Positions 23,495 through 32,534 are shown, numbered from the stretch's first letter. The stretch: DNA of 64,000 nucleotides from Ferranicluibacter quercicola (GCF_021168455.1 NZ_JAJOZR010000007.1:1-64000); one strand, 5' to 3'. A program made the numbers and translations. The notes: generated from the sequence alone by a model not told the origin.

Positions 23495-25371
23495 TAGATC
23501 ACCATTACCATGTTGTTGATGAAGTCGCCGATGTCGGGACCGGCAATGGTCTTGTCTGCCGCTGCGCCTGCGCACATGGCGAGCGCTACCGCGGAATCGA
23601 TGCGGACGGACGCACGGGTTTTTACGAACCACCTGTTTCCGTGAGGGTCGGGAGGGTGATTGAAGGTCGAGCCCATCATCGCCGTCATCAGCACCGGATT
23701 AGTCTGAAGCCGGATACGATCGTCGATGATCAGGTTTTCGAGTTCGGTCACAGACCCGGGCATCCAGAGCCCCAGTGGCGCTTTCTCCCCGGCCGCCTTG
23801 GCAGCCTCGACCTTTTCTGGCGATGGCCTTGCTCTGATCTTCCCGCCTTGGGGGTGCGGCAGTTGCTCGGCAGTCACGCCGAAAACGTCGAGCTCATCCT
23901 TAAACGCTGCGTAGGCGTAGTTGTCATAGGCGATCGACTGGATGTCGTAGAGGCGGTCAAGCTCTGCCACACGAGCAGCAACGATATCGAAGCGAATTCG
24001 CGGCCCATCCGGCGCTTGCAGGTAGCCGTCGCGGACCCAGATGTCGTAAGGCTGCTTGTCGGCAGTCGTACGAGCCGCAAGCGTGTCACCAGGCGTCCAC
24101 GCCTCTATCCACGCATTGTAGGTCGGAAGGGTCGCAGTAGTACCGTCCGCCCGCTGTATTTCGCGCTTTCCTGTCGGCACCATGCATGCGACGACAGTCA
24201 TGTCTTTCGTGCCGGACAGATCGATACCTAGGAAAAGTGGCTTGCCCTCGTGATGCGAAATGTCGAAAGGCTCCATGACCTTGTCGATGGTCGCTCGCGG
24301 CATCCAAGCCTTGTCCGCATCAGTCCAAACACAGAAGTGCAGGCGTAGAACGTTGTTCAGCTTGCCAGGAACGTTGCGGGCTTCAGCGACAACACCTGCA
24401 AGATATTCAGGCGTCAAAATCGTACCGAGAAGCGGGTTGGCTTTGATCCAGCAAGAGGGGTCCGTCATCGGGTCGTCGTTCTTGTCGAGACTGCAGACGT
24501 AAGCGAATACGCTATCGCTGCCTTCCCACGTCCCGCCCACGTAGGTGAAGTCGTCGTCGGGCGTCTGTGTGCCGGCCAAGACCTTGACCGCGCGATCGCG
24601 CTCCTCCCAGCAGACCGAATTACGATCCGAGCCCGAGTTCGTGATCATCAGCAAGAGCGGATTCTGACGGAACTTGAACCCCCGCTGCAGCATCTCCATG
24701 ATGCTGCGATCCGGATGCTCGTGCACTTCATCGCAAAGCGCAAAATGGGGACGAGGACCAGAGCCCGTCTTGCCGGCCTCCTTGGAGATCGGACGGAAAA
24801 AGGATCCCGACTTGTGATGGGCAATGTTGAATTCTTTGCCCAGGCCGCCGCTGAACTTCAGCCGCTTGGCCAAAGCCGGGGCCTGACGCACCATTTTGCA
24901 GGCATCCTGAAACAGGATCTGTGCCTGGTCCTTTTTCGCCGCGGCGGCGTAGCATTGTGCCCCAGCCTCGCCGTCGGCAGTCAGCCCGTAAAGACCAATT
25001 CCACCCGCGAAAGGTGACTTGCCGTTGCCCTTGCCTTCTTCGATATAGACAGTTCGAAACCGGCGCGTCCCGTCCGCCTTCTTCCAGCCGAAGATCGAGC
25101 CGATCTTGAATGCCTGCGACGCATGAAGAAGGAACGGCTTTCCATCAAACTGGCCTTCACTCAGGCGCAGCCTCTCCTCGAAAAACCGAAACACCCGCGT
25201 AGCGGCATCGTCATCCCAACGCAGCCCGCGATCGTGGCCATGCTGGACATCTGCAAAATGGCGTCGGCATGCGTTCCGGACATGAGGTCCAGCGACGATC
25301 GTGCCATCAAGCACCGCTGCCGCGTAGGCACTAACGCGCGCCAGAGCTGGCTGATCAGTCGAGGAGATCAT
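23494..25371 (-). CDS. Terminase large subunit
   Basis: 625 residues from the ATG at 25371 (MISSTDQPAL), which overlaps the small subunit gene by 17 bases. The ATPase domain has EGKGNGKSPFAGG (Walker A variant) and FALCDEVHEH (Walker B). The nuclease domain has FLGIDLSGTKDMT with the metal-binding Asp. It belongs to the HK97/phage terminase_1 type. It packages DNA into the prohead; the nearby HNH gene probably assists cleavage. Confidence 0.9.
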   Translation of the reverse strand: MISSTDQPALARVSAYAAAVLDGTIVAGPHVRNACRRHFADVQHGHDRGLRWDDDAATRVFRFFEERLRLSEGQFDGKPFLLHASQAFKIGSIFGWKKADGTRRFRTVYIEEGKGNGKSPFAGGIGLYGLTADGEAGAQCYAAAAKKDQAQILFQDACKMVRQAPALAKRLKFSGGLGKEFNIAHHKSGSFFRPISKEAGKTGSGPRPHFALCDEVHEHPDRSIMEMLQRGFKFRQNPLLLMITNSGSDRNSVCWEERDRAVKVLAGTQTPDDDFTYVGGTWEGSDSVFAYVCSLDKNDDPMTDPSCWIKANPLLGTILTPEYLAGVVAEARNVPGKLNNVLRLHFCVWTDADKAWMPRATIDKVMEPFDISHHEGKPLFLGIDLSGTKDMTVVACMVPTGKREIQRADGTTATLPTYNAWIEAWTPGDTLAARTTADKQPYDIWVRDGYLQAPDGPRIRFDIVAARVAELDRLYDIQSIAYDNYAYAAFKDELDVFGVTAEQLPHPQGGKIRARPSPEKVEAAKAAGEKAPLGLWMPGSVTELENLIIDDRIRLQTNPVLMTAMMGSTFNHPPDPHGNRWFVKTRASVRIDSAVALAMCAGAAADKTIAGPDIGDFINNMVMVI

Positions 25372-25741
25372 CCTTTTCGTCGTCAGCATCAGGCACCGCA
25401 ATCTTCGAGGCATCTGCCGGCGTCGCACCCATCTGGCCAAGGCATTGCCGGAGAAGGTTCATCGCTTGCACACCCACATCTTGTCCGGCCATGATCCGCC
25501 CCTGGATATTCGCGGCCATGCCAACGAGCATCCGGTGCGAACCCGTGAGCCAGGGAATTTCAGTTTGAAAAAGGAGCCACGCTGATTTTGCCTTCGTGGC
25601 CTCAGTGTCGACTAGCCACTTAGGTGGCGGTCCTAACGGGTCGCTCTGCGCTGGCTCTTTCCGGCCTTTGAACCGGCCCGCATTGACTTGATCGCGCCCT
25701 TCGAGCTTGGCTTTGGCCAAGGGGCTTCGTGGCTTGGCCAT
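25355..25741 (-). CDS. Terminase small subunit
   Basis: 128 residues. Contains PPKWLVDTEATKAKSAWLLF, then EIPWLTGSHRMLVGMAANIQ and QAMNLLRQCLGQMGATPADA, matching small terminase subunits found next to HK97-type large subunits. The basic N-terminus and helical centre fit DNA recognition. It precedes the large subunit with overlapping genes. Confidence 0.75.
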   Translation of the reverse strand: MAKPRSPLAKAKLEGRDQVNAGRFKGRKEPAQSDPLGPPPKWLVDTEATKAKSAWLLFQTEIPWLTGSHRMLVGMAANIQGRIMAGQDVGVQAMNLLRQCLGQMGATPADASKIAVPDADDEKDDLLD

Positions 25742-25879
25742 ATCGGCACCTCGGGGTCATATTTTCAATTGCAGATGCACACGCGATGCAGGGCCACAGG
25801 TAGCGCCCTCCGGCCGATCCTCGACTTCAAAGGCACCCCTACATTAGGCACGTCTGCTATTCTGGGCAGTGGGGTCTGG

Positions 25880-26167
25880 TCAGACCGGCCAGCCGGCTGC
25901 GTCGAAGCGGATCACCTCTTTGCCGCGCTCGATCTCGCGCTTGATGCGGTCATGGCAAGGGGCGCATAGGCTCTGAAGATTGTCAGGGTCGAAGAAAAGC
26001 TCCTCGCTGCCCTTATGTGCCGTGATGTGGTCGACGACGTTCGCCGCCGTCACATCCTCAGCCTCAAGACAGAAGCGGCAGAGGGGTTCAAGGGTCAGCT
26101 GTTGTGTGCGCATGCGCTTCCAGCGCGCGGTATCGTAGAGCTTTCTCCACGGTCGCGTGTCGGTCAT
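25880..26167 (-). CDS. HNH endonuclease
   Basis: 95 residues from the ATG at 26167 (MTDTRPWRKLYDT); a longer form from 26227 is possible. The zinc-binding Cys pairs CRFC and CAPCH flank the HNH core VVDHITAHKG, followed by FDPDNLQSLC. Small HNH proteins next to terminase are needed for DNA end cleavage in several HK97-like phages. A 138-base gap before the small terminase gene may hold the cos/pac site; I see no confirmed motif there. Confidence 0.85.
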   Translation of the reverse strand: MTDTRPWRKLYDTARWKRMRTQQLTLEPLCRFCLEAEDVTAANVVDHITAHKGSEELFFDPDNLQSLCAPCHDRIKREIERGKEVIRFDAAGWPV

Positions 26168-26271
26168 GGGTCCGTCGAGAAATAGCTGACCATCGCCCGC
26201 CCTTGCGCTCTGCCTCACTTTCAGCAACCTGCGCAGGTAGACGCATCGCCAATGTTGGTCGGAGGACCCAT

Positions 26272-27075
26272 ATGAGTAAACCCACCGGAAAAGACATTAT
26301 CCTTAGGCCAGAGCAGTATTTAGTAGAACAAGGAAAATCACTGGATGATCGGCTGCAGAGCGTACGTCTACCGGTAGGAACCGAAGAGATCATTGCAGCG
26401 GGAAGAGCCAAGCGCGTCATCAGAGACCGAGCTCTTGGCCTCTTCAAGATTGGAGAGATCGTCAAGGAGGTTCTGGATTGGAACGAAAACGTAGATCAAG
26501 AAATCAGGGACGCGAAGAAAGCGTTGCTTCTGTCCAATTATCTCGAACGGACTGATGAAAATACTGACGCAATCGCTGACCTCAAAAATCTCCTACTAAG
26601 CGCCCCTGGAAATACTCTCTTTAATAAGATACTGCAAATCCTTGATGCCAATCCGCCCGACCCGCTCTTAGTGGAGCATTTGGCGACTGCTCTCGAGCAT
26701 ATCGTTGAGACTGATTTTGAGTCCTTGTTTGAGGAGCACAAATATGCCCTTGCACAGATCGGTCAGCTAACCCCGCAGGCTCTTGCAATTTTGGCTGATC
26801 GGAAATCTTGGCCGCTTATTGAGCTAAACACTAGCACTTCTACAGGCAGCCGGGTCACTTCAGACTGGCTTTTCGAGTTTACGTCAGCATATGCCGATAG
26901 CAAAAAAATCATCGATCCAAAATACCAAGCTCGCATTAGGTTTTCTATTAACGAATTGACGACCACCCGGATGATGGAAGCACATCTAGTTGAGAACGGC
27001 CTCACTAAATGTACTGTCACACAAATGGGGCAGATGCTTATCCCATATATCTCGAAGCCCCATAATGCTGATTAA
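26272..27075 (+). CDS. Hypothetical protein on the opposite strand, probable cargo
   Basis: 267 residues from the ATG at 26272, which has GGAGG seven bases upstream; an upstream extension of the frame overlaps the HNH gene antisense and is unlikely. The protein is soluble and helical, with acidic repeats and no Cys-rich or catalytic motif. GC content is visibly lower than in flanking phage genes. It sits alone, divergent from the HNH gene, between packaging and replication modules, a typical spot for accessory or superinfection-control genes. Function unknown. Confidence 0.6.
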   Translation: MSKPTGKDIILRPEQYLVEQGKSLDDRLQSVRLPVGTEEIIAAGRAKRVIRDRALGLFKIGEIVKEVLDWNENVDQEIRDAKKALLLSNYLERTDENTDAIADLKNLLLSAPGNTLFNKILQILDANPPDPLLVEHLATALEHIVETDFESLFEEHKYALAQIGQLTPQALAILADRKSWPLIELNTSTSTGSRVTSDWLFEFTSAYADSKKIIDPKYQARIRFSINELTTTRMMEAHLVENGLTKCTVTQMGQMLIPYISKPHNAD

Positions 27076-27361
27076 GTTCTTAAGTATCGTTGTAGCTAAC
27101 ACCCGTTTTCGCAGAAGAAATCTTACGATACTATCGTGCCTGCATTATTTTGATACTCGAACATTTGCAGATCGGCATCCATGACCTGTAAAAACGAAGG
27201 CTGGAGGGAGCGCGGCTTATAGTTGAACTAAGCACCAAGCGCACTCAACCTCCAGCAGGACCGCTGCGGCGCCGAGGAGACGGAGCGGGCAGCGATGGGG
27301 TATGGGGCAGGCCTGGCGTCGCTGCGAGGTCAAAGCGTCCGCGCGATTTCAGCGCCCCAAT
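27076..27361. other. Gap between cargo gene and replication operon end
   Basis: No gene supported. The first 110 bases are AT-rich and contain TACGATACTATCGTGCC-type inverted sequence after the cargo gene; the rest is GC-rich. Together with the terminator at 27362-27386 it separates the plus-strand gene from the minus-strand early operon. Confidence 0.4.
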
Positions 27362-27386
27362 AAAAAGGGGCCGCCGAAGCGACCCC
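27362..27386 (-). terminator. Rho-independent terminator of the early/replication operon
   Basis: On the minus strand GGGGTCGC-TTCG-GCGGCCCC (27386-27367) forms a stem with a UUCG tetraloop and is followed by TTTTT (27366-27362). It lies about 50 bases after the stop at 27437. Confidence 0.75.
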
Positions 27387-27436
27387 GAGAATAAAGCTCT
27401 CAATTAATACGAAGCGACGCCCCCGTTTGCCGGACA

Positions 27437-28588
27437 TCAAGCCGCAAGTTTTTGCGCGGTCAGCTCAGTTTCCATTCGTGCCGTCTCGTCGAACGCGATA
27501 AGGGCGTCGATCGCGGCATCAATTAGAGCGGGTCCCCGCTTCTCCGCATAGGATGGTCCCTGCCCCATCGAGACCCCGATCTCTTTGGCCGTCGCATCGC
27601 CTATGGCTAGATCAAGGACCTGCGCATGCTTGCCGAGATGGTGACGTAGGTAGTGGACAAACATTTGCCCTTCGACCTCGCGCAGGGTCGCAGGCTCACC
27701 GCCCGCCGCAGCGGAGATCTCGCCAAGGGGTTTCGGGCGCTTGATACCGCCGATCCACGACCCAAGGACAAGCGCGTCTGGGCATCGGCTTGCAGAGGTG
27801 GGCAACCGATCAAACGGCACCGACCCGTCCACGCCCAGCGACTGCAGTAGCGCCCGCCCCTCCGCAACACCGAACCGGCCGGCTCTGTCCTTTGCGCTTG
27901 GCTCCTCACGAGGTAGCGGCTCGATGCTGCAAGCGATCGCAGGTTCGCCCGATAGCGGCTTGCGGTAACCTTCGGCTTTCAATGGCGAGACGGCTCCCTT
28001 CAGCCTCAAGTACGACCACACGGTAGCCGCTGTGCGCTCAGCTGACACACCGCCTTTCGGCCCGCCTGGGCGCTCCACCGGCTTGAGCGGGCGTCCCTTG
28101 GCTGTTTCACCCCAGACGATCAGCTTGCCGTCGCGGAACAGCAGGTTGCCCAGCTGTGTGTCCGATCCACCATTGCGGTTGCGAGACGTGTGCGGGACGA
28201 CATCAGCCTTCTGGTAGACGTTGGCCATCCGTCCGGTGTCTGGCCACGTCTCGCGGTCGGTGACAGTCCACCCGATAGCCGCAAGCAGTTCGCCCTCGCT
28301 GGGCCGGATCTCGGCTCGAGCCTCAGTTTCATTGCCATCGGTGTCGGGCTGCGATGGCTGGACAGCTTCTGGGAAGTTGACATCTCGCCAATGGCGAAGC
28401 GCGCGAACACGCCGTTCGTCGCCGCGGTATGCCAGCCGCTCGAGGGTCGGCCATGCTAGCACGTTAGGAGCCGGCTTGTTGTCGTTGGCCGGGGTGATGG
28501 CTTTGGTAGCTGGTCGCTTTTTCTCGGCAGGCGCCGTATGCGCGGCCAAGAGGGCCGAAAGCTGGGTAAGATCTTTAGACGAAGTCAT
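27437..28588 (-). CDS. Hypothetical phage protein with possible C-terminal HTH
   Basis: 383 residues. The N-terminal 40 are low complexity. The centre has DTQLGNLLFRDGKLIVWG, and the last 80 residues include HLGKHAQVLDLAIGDATAKE and IGVSMGQGPSYAEKRG, which look like a helix-turn-helix. Last gene of the early operon, overlapping the one before by 14 bases. It may be a DNA-binding regulator or replication accessory protein; not recognised. Confidence 0.55.
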   Translation of the reverse strand: MTSSKDLTQLSALLAAHTAPAEKKRPATKAITPANDNKPAPNVLAWPTLERLAYRGDERRVRALRHWRDVNFPEAVQPSQPDTDGNETEARAEIRPSEGELLAAIGWTVTDRETWPDTGRMANVYQKADVVPHTSRNRNGGSDTQLGNLLFRDGKLIVWGETAKGRPLKPVERPGGPKGGVSAERTAATVWSYLRLKGAVSPLKAEGYRKPLSGEPAIACSIEPLPREEPSAKDRAGRFGVAEGRALLQSLGVDGSVPFDRLPTSASRCPDALVLGSWIGGIKRPKPLGEISAAAGGEPATLREVEGQMFVHYLRHHLGKHAQVLDLAIGDATAKEIGVSMGQGPSYAEKRGPALIDAAIDALIAFDETARMETELTAQKLAA

Positions 28589-28985
28589 TGTTTATCCACT
28601 TCGGTTTTGGGTCTGGAATCTGGTCGATCGCGTTCGACAGTGCATTGGGTACTCCGTCCGAGTCCTCAGCCAGGATTGCCGCCTTGCCCCTTGCCAGCCT
28701 AAAGGCCGCAAGCCTCTCCCTTTCGGCTTCTCCACGAGTCACGCAAAGCGACAAGTCGTAATGCGCGCGGCTCCTGATTTCATCGCGTTCACGCTCGAGG
28801 CCGCTCACCCTTATTTGCAAGGTTTCAATAACCCGATTTGCATCCGCTAAGTGCCGACGGTAGTGATCACTACGGGCCTTTAAATCAGCGGGGGCGCAGC
28901 TGTCGGCAACCAGCGTGAGCGTGGCGTTCCTCGCCTTGGCCGTCTCTCGGCGGGAGGATTGCTCTGCGGTTCGGATCCGGCTCAT
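28575..28985 (-). CDS. Coiled-coil hypothetical protein
   Basis: 136 residues, strongly charged. A helical segment from about 35 to 95 has heptad-like spacing (RVIETLQIRVSGLERERDEI). No membrane segment or catalytic motif. Cotranscribed with the following gene (14-base overlap). Its ribosome binding site is weak and it follows the repeat region 29041-29240. Confidence 0.5.
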   Translation of the reverse strand: MSRIRTAEQSSRRETAKARNATLTLVADSCAPADLKARSDHYRRHLADANRVIETLQIRVSGLERERDEIRSRAHYDLSLCVTRGEAERERLAAFRLARGKAAILAEDSDGVPNALSNAIDQIPDPKPKWINNDFV

Positions 28986-29040
28986 GGCCGGGGCTCGTTT
29001 GGTGGCGAGGAAATGATCATGCTGTTCTCCTTCTCGCTAC

Positions 29041-29240
29041 GGGGAGACGTGTTGAAACAGTCTCCCCCTTTAGGGGGTAAAAAATGGAAACCCGGAAACG
29101 TGAACGATTTCAATGGCCTACATGGTTTCCGGAAATTCCGGAAACGCCGGAAACGGAAACCATAAGTCATTGTTTTTATTGAATTTCCGGTTTCCGGATT
29201 TCCGGAAACGGCTGGAATTCCGGAATTAGTGGAAACGCAT
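29041..29240. repeat. GGAAAC/GTTTCC repeat cluster, candidate phage replication origin
   Basis: At least nine copies of GGAAAC or its complement occur between 29086 and 29236, several embedded in the palindrome TTTCCGGAAA. Copies start at 29086, 29094, 29125 (complement), 29140, 29149, 29155, 29189 (complement), 29204 and 29231. A separate 8-base inverted repeat GGGGAGAC/GTCTCCCC lies at 29041-29067. No gene is convincing here. It directly follows the stop of the primase/helicase-like gene, so iterons of an origin are a natural reading. Confidence 0.55.
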
Positions 29241-29242
29241 AT

Positions 29243-31486
29243 TCATCGGGAAGCACCCTTCCGAAAATTCCCCAAGCCGATTGCGAACTGCCCTCCAGGC
29301 ACGTCCAGCCACTTCGTCGCCGTCCCCGTTGCAAGACATGAAACGACTGCTCCGGACTCCAAAAGACCCTCAACAAGCTTTTCCAACCGATGCCGCGAGA
29401 GTCCTTTTAGCTCGCCCGATAGGCGATCCTTCATTTCGAATACCCCCGTCGCCCCAGTCTTGGTGAAGGGTTGGCCGTTTGCTGCCGCGCCTTCGATTGC
29501 GATCGTCATTGCAGCGAGTAAGTCGGCTTGTACTGGCGCCCTTGCACCGAGTCCGGCAGTCGCGTCGATCAGGAGTCCGAACTCATTTCGAACGTAGGTG
29601 CTGACGATGCGCCGAGCAGCGCCATTCGCCTTTACGATGCCGCCGAGCACCACTTTCCCCGGCATAAACGGGACGCCGAGCTCCTTGCAGACCTTCCTTG
29701 CCCTCGCCTCTTCTGCGGGCCACATGGCGTAGGCAACGCGAAGGCCATCGACGATCGCCGTGCTGCCGCGGATCGCGTCACGGGCGTCCCCTAGCGTTTC
29801 TATTGGCTTTTGGACCTTACGCATGTGATGGGCTACAAGAACGGTGGCGCCGGTCTCTGCTGCCAACTTGGAAAGTGACGTACAGACGAACTGTCCGGCC
29901 GCCGGGTCCTCGTTCAGCGCTAGGTGTGCGAAACTGGCAAGCGGATCGAAGGTCACCAGTCTTAGATCATTGATGCTTTTTAACTGATCGCAGATTCTCT
30001 TGAAGTCGTCGGTCTCCTGCAGCCCGTTCTTGCGATCATCGCGCCAGAACGCACGCGCACCTCCGGCCGAAGGTAGGGGGACGACAATCATTTTGCTTGC
30101 AGCCGAGCTAGACCGGTAATCCCGTTCATCCAGCGCCGCAACGCGACGGTGGACCTCGTTCTGGTCATCCTCGCTGGTGATCATCACGGACGTTCCCTCG
30201 GCCACCACTCGACCACCGAAGACCGGGGGTGCGAGCGGTGACGACCCGAACGAGACGCGCCGATGGAGTTCGAGGATGGCGTATGACTTCCCGGTGTCCC
30301 CCATGGCAGACACCATGCCCGGAACCGCGAGAGGGAATGCGCCTTCGACGAGGTGCTGGACGGCTGGAGCCGTTCCAACAAATCGGTCGACAGTCCAGTC
30401 AAAGATGCTCAAAACAGGGGGCTTGTTGTCGTTGGCCGCGACCAGCGGCGGCTTACTCGCAACACGATCAAGGAAGCCGGACACGGAAACGGATAGTTGC
30501 TCGCGCTCTTCAATGAGCGGTACCGCAAACTTTCCCCATAGTCTCCGAAAGTCTGACGTCGCACGATCTTCCGTGGGATATCGGGTGAGCCAGTCGCCCG
30601 GCGCATTAAGGAATAAAAACAGCGCCACCTCTGGCGAATGGCCGTCGAATGCCAACTGCTCGACTACGCGCGCCGCGTGGTTCGAGCGGTCGCCAACGTC
30701 ACAGGCGGCCAGCAACCCCGCCGCCCGGTCACCCGCACGCACGCTGCCACTTACCGGAAGCTCGCCCATAGAGAATGAAGACGCCTCCCTGACTTCGCCG
30801 GCCCAAGGTTCAAGCGCTGTTCGAAGATCTTCTACCGATACGAAGTCGCCCTGCCACTCCTCAAGCACGAAGACGCGCGCCGGGTCCGCTGAGCGACCTC
30901 GCTCTAGCTTTTTCCGGTTGGGAAAATTGAGCGTGCCGGAAATTCGCCAAACGTGCGCAATATCCGCGGTTCCATGGTCAGAGCCTGTCGCGCGCTTGAG
31001 TGCGGCCGCAAGCGGCTTGGCCTCTGCCGGCGCAACCGGTCGATCGAAAAGGACGAACGGTTGCCGATTGCCGGGCGAAGTTTCAAGGACGAGGTGCGGA
31101 TCAATCGGCATGCTGCCGTCGTGCCCTGTGTCCGCGTCGAGATCGACAACGAGCCCCAAGAGAGCCAGGATGTCGCTTTCTGTTCCCCGCTTGCCGCGTT
31201 CGAGGTCGGGCCGCATGACCTGCAGACCTGCGAACACATTCACATTGGGAGTTTCGGCATGGCATAGGATGGCTTCCACCATACCATTGACATCGCCAAC
31301 GCGATGATGAGTGACAACACCCGGCACGTCTTTGTCTCCGGCGGGGTTCGCGTAAAAGGTAGACACGACAAGAAGGCCCGCCAGCCCCGCGCTTAATTTA
31401 TGCAGCATTTCGACGTGACCGCGAACGGCATCTTCGTCAAACGACGGCTTGGCCAGATAGGGATCAATTGCGGGAATACGCGCCAT
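29243..31486 (-). CDS. Phage replication protein: RepB-like primase domain plus RepA-type AAA ATPase
   Basis: 747 residues from the ATG at 31486 (MARIPAIDPY), overlapping the previous gene by 23 bases. The N-terminal part (to about 230) has LALLGLVVDLDADTG, LVLETSPGNRQPFVLFDRPV and HVWRISGTLNFPNRKKLERG, like RepB-type primase domains. The later ATPase has SAMGDTGKSYAILE (Walker A) and LRLVTFDPLASFAH (Walker B), like RepA hexameric helicases. It should open the origin and prime replication. Confidence 0.75.
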   Translation of the reverse strand: MARIPAIDPYLAKPSFDEDAVRGHVEMLHKLSAGLAGLLVVSTFYANPAGDKDVPGVVTHHRVGDVNGMVEAILCHAETPNVNVFAGLQVMRPDLERGKRGTESDILALLGLVVDLDADTGHDGSMPIDPHLVLETSPGNRQPFVLFDRPVAPAEAKPLAAALKRATGSDHGTADIAHVWRISGTLNFPNRKKLERGRSADPARVFVLEEWQGDFVSVEDLRTALEPWAGEVREASSFSMGELPVSGSVRAGDRAAGLLAACDVGDRSNHAARVVEQLAFDGHSPEVALFLFLNAPGDWLTRYPTEDRATSDFRRLWGKFAVPLIEEREQLSVSVSGFLDRVASKPPLVAANDNKPPVLSIFDWTVDRFVGTAPAVQHLVEGAFPLAVPGMVSAMGDTGKSYAILELHRRVSFGSSPLAPPVFGGRVVAEGTSVMITSEDDQNEVHRRVAALDERDYRSSSAASKMIVVPLPSAGGARAFWRDDRKNGLQETDDFKRICDQLKSINDLRLVTFDPLASFAHLALNEDPAAGQFVCTSLSKLAAETGATVLVAHHMRKVQKPIETLGDARDAIRGSTAIVDGLRVAYAMWPAEEARARKVCKELGVPFMPGKVVLGGIVKANGAARRIVSTYVRNEFGLLIDATAGLGARAPVQADLLAAMTIAIEGAAANGQPFTKTGATGVFEMKDRLSGELKGLSRHRLEKLVEGLLESGAVVSCLATGTATKWLDVPGGQFAIGLGNFRKGASR

Positions 31487-31739
31487 GGCGGTTCTGTGCC
31501 CTTTCAAGTTCCGTTGCAGCGAGTTCGGCGATCTTGTCGGAGAGCGCGGGCGAGAATGTCGCTAGGCGGCGCCCTCCGTTTGCGGATGGCGCGTAAACGA
31601 GAAGACGCCCGTCGGGCGCCTCCATAAGTCGGAGACCGAACAATCTAACGTCGTTCGAAAACTCGAGGTCGAACGTTGCGAGGGCGCGCACCGCTTTGCC
31701 GGGATGCGGGGTGGTGCGCTGGATTTCGGTAATGCGCAT
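31464..31739 (-). CDS. Hypothetical protein, SpoVG-like in pattern
   Basis: 91 residues. FDLEFSNDVRLFGLRLMEAP followed by DGRLLVYAPSANGGRRLATF has the layout of SpoVG-type RNA/DNA-binding proteins (beta strands, R-x-x-x-L-x-x-G-x-x-G-x-x-V-x-x-P). The similarity is in pattern only. TGATG overlap with the preceding gene indicates coupling. Confidence 0.5.
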   Translation of the reverse strand: MRITEIQRTTPHPGKAVRALATFDLEFSNDVRLFGLRLMEAPDGRLLVYAPSANGGRRLATFSPALSDKIAELAATELERAQNRHGAYSRN

Positions 31740-32173
31740 CAGACGGCAACCGCCGATTCAGGAACCGGATTATGCTCCTCGAAGAACGTCCGCCATGCCT
31801 CGAGGGTCTCGAACTGGTAGCCCTCGTCGTCGAAGACCTTGCCGGATGGTTCCACGATCGCGACGTATTCCATCATATCGTCTTCAGTGTAGCCTTGGAA
31901 AAGAGGCCAGTTGCCGGAATCGGTATGGCGCCAAGCGATGACGGTGCGCTCAACATATCGCCGTCCGTCAGCGGACTTCAGGGCGTAGATCGCGCGAAAG
32001 CCGGGCAATGCCGGCAATATCGTGTGGAAACACGGATAGAGTTCGTCGTGCGGATCCCCAGACACGTCCGACCCGTCCGACATGTGGAACCGCGTTTCAT
32101 GGCTGAAAGTTCGGTAGGACAAGACGTGGTCAGAATTGACGTACCTGCCGTCTTTAAGGGCGATAATGGTCAT
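31739..32173 (-). CDS. Hypothetical early protein
   Basis: 144 residues, acidic, aromatic-rich, no membrane segment. It begins MTIIALKDGRYVNSDHVLSY and ends with an Ala/Val tail. First gene of the early operon after the AlpA-like gene; its leader (32174-32230) carries the A/C-rich tract, a CCGGCC-GGCCGG stem and GGAGGAGA, nearly the same as before the tail tube and endolysin genes. Function unknown. Confidence 0.55.
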   Translation of the reverse strand: MTIIALKDGRYVNSDHVLSYRTFSHETRFHMSDGSDVSGDPHDELYPCFHTILPALPGFRAIYALKSADGRRYVERTVIAWRHTDSGNWPLFQGYTEDDMMEYVAIVEPSGKVFDDEGYQFETLEAWRTFFEEHNPVPESAVAV

Positions 32174-32230
32174 GCGTTCTCCTCCGCCGGCCAGGGGCCG
32201 GACGCTGTTGTGGTGTTGGGGTTGTGGTTA
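32174..32230 (-). promoter_or_regulatory. Recurring A/C-rich leader (copies also at 17261-17310 and 4570-4606)
   Basis: Upstream of 32173 the RNA-sense strand has an A/C-rich run (ACCACAACCCCAACACCACA), then GTCCGGCC-CCT-GGCCGG and GGAGGAGAACGC before the ATG. Before the tail tube gene (17260) there is ACCACCACGTTAAC, GTCCGGC-CGC-GCCGG and AGGAGA. Before the endolysin (4569) there is CCACACCACCACCACACCACC and AGGAGAACGCC. The unstructured run plus strong ribosome binding site suggests a translation-enhancing leader. Confidence 0.45.
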
Positions 32231-32306
32231 GCTGTATCGATGACTAACCGTTGACGAACGACGATCGTCAAGGGCGCGCCTGTAGACGCTGGCATCAGTT
32301 GTGAGT

Positions 32307-32516
32307 TTAAGCGATCTCGCGCTTAGAAATCTGAGCGTCAATCCACGCTTCGACCTCCGCCCTTACATAAGCCAAACGCTTCTCACTAATCTGCACCGGT
32401 GCTGGGAAACGACCTTCTTTCGCCATCAATGCGAGCAGAACGCGAGACAGCGTGGTAGCCGCTGAGGCCTCCTTCGGTGCCATCAACCTAGGTGCATTGT
32501 CGTTTGCGTGATTCAT
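32307..32516 (-). CDS. AlpA-family regulator / excisionase-like protein
   Basis: 69 residues. KEGRFPAPVQISEKRLAYVR then AEVEAWIDAQI matches the AlpA / MerR-like winged helix used by phage excisionases and activators (FP-x-P-v-x-i-x-x-r-x-x-W/Y-x-x-x-E-v-x-x-W). It lies near the integrase and just below a perfect inverted repeat. It may control excision or the early operon. Confidence 0.8.
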   Translation of the reverse strand: MNHANDNAPRLMAPKEASAATTLSRVLLALMAKEGRFPAPVQISEKRLAYVRAEVEAWIDAQISKREIA

Positions 32517-32534
32517 ATTGCCCTCCGCATTTCC

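Noticed and set aside
29085..29240. CRISPR array
   Set aside because: The repeats are six to ten bases, irregularly spaced and without unique spacers; no cas genes are nearby.
28982..29376. Short frames within the GGAAAC repeat region
   Set aside because: Translations are repeat-derived (FRFRRFRNFRK), with no sign of a real protein.
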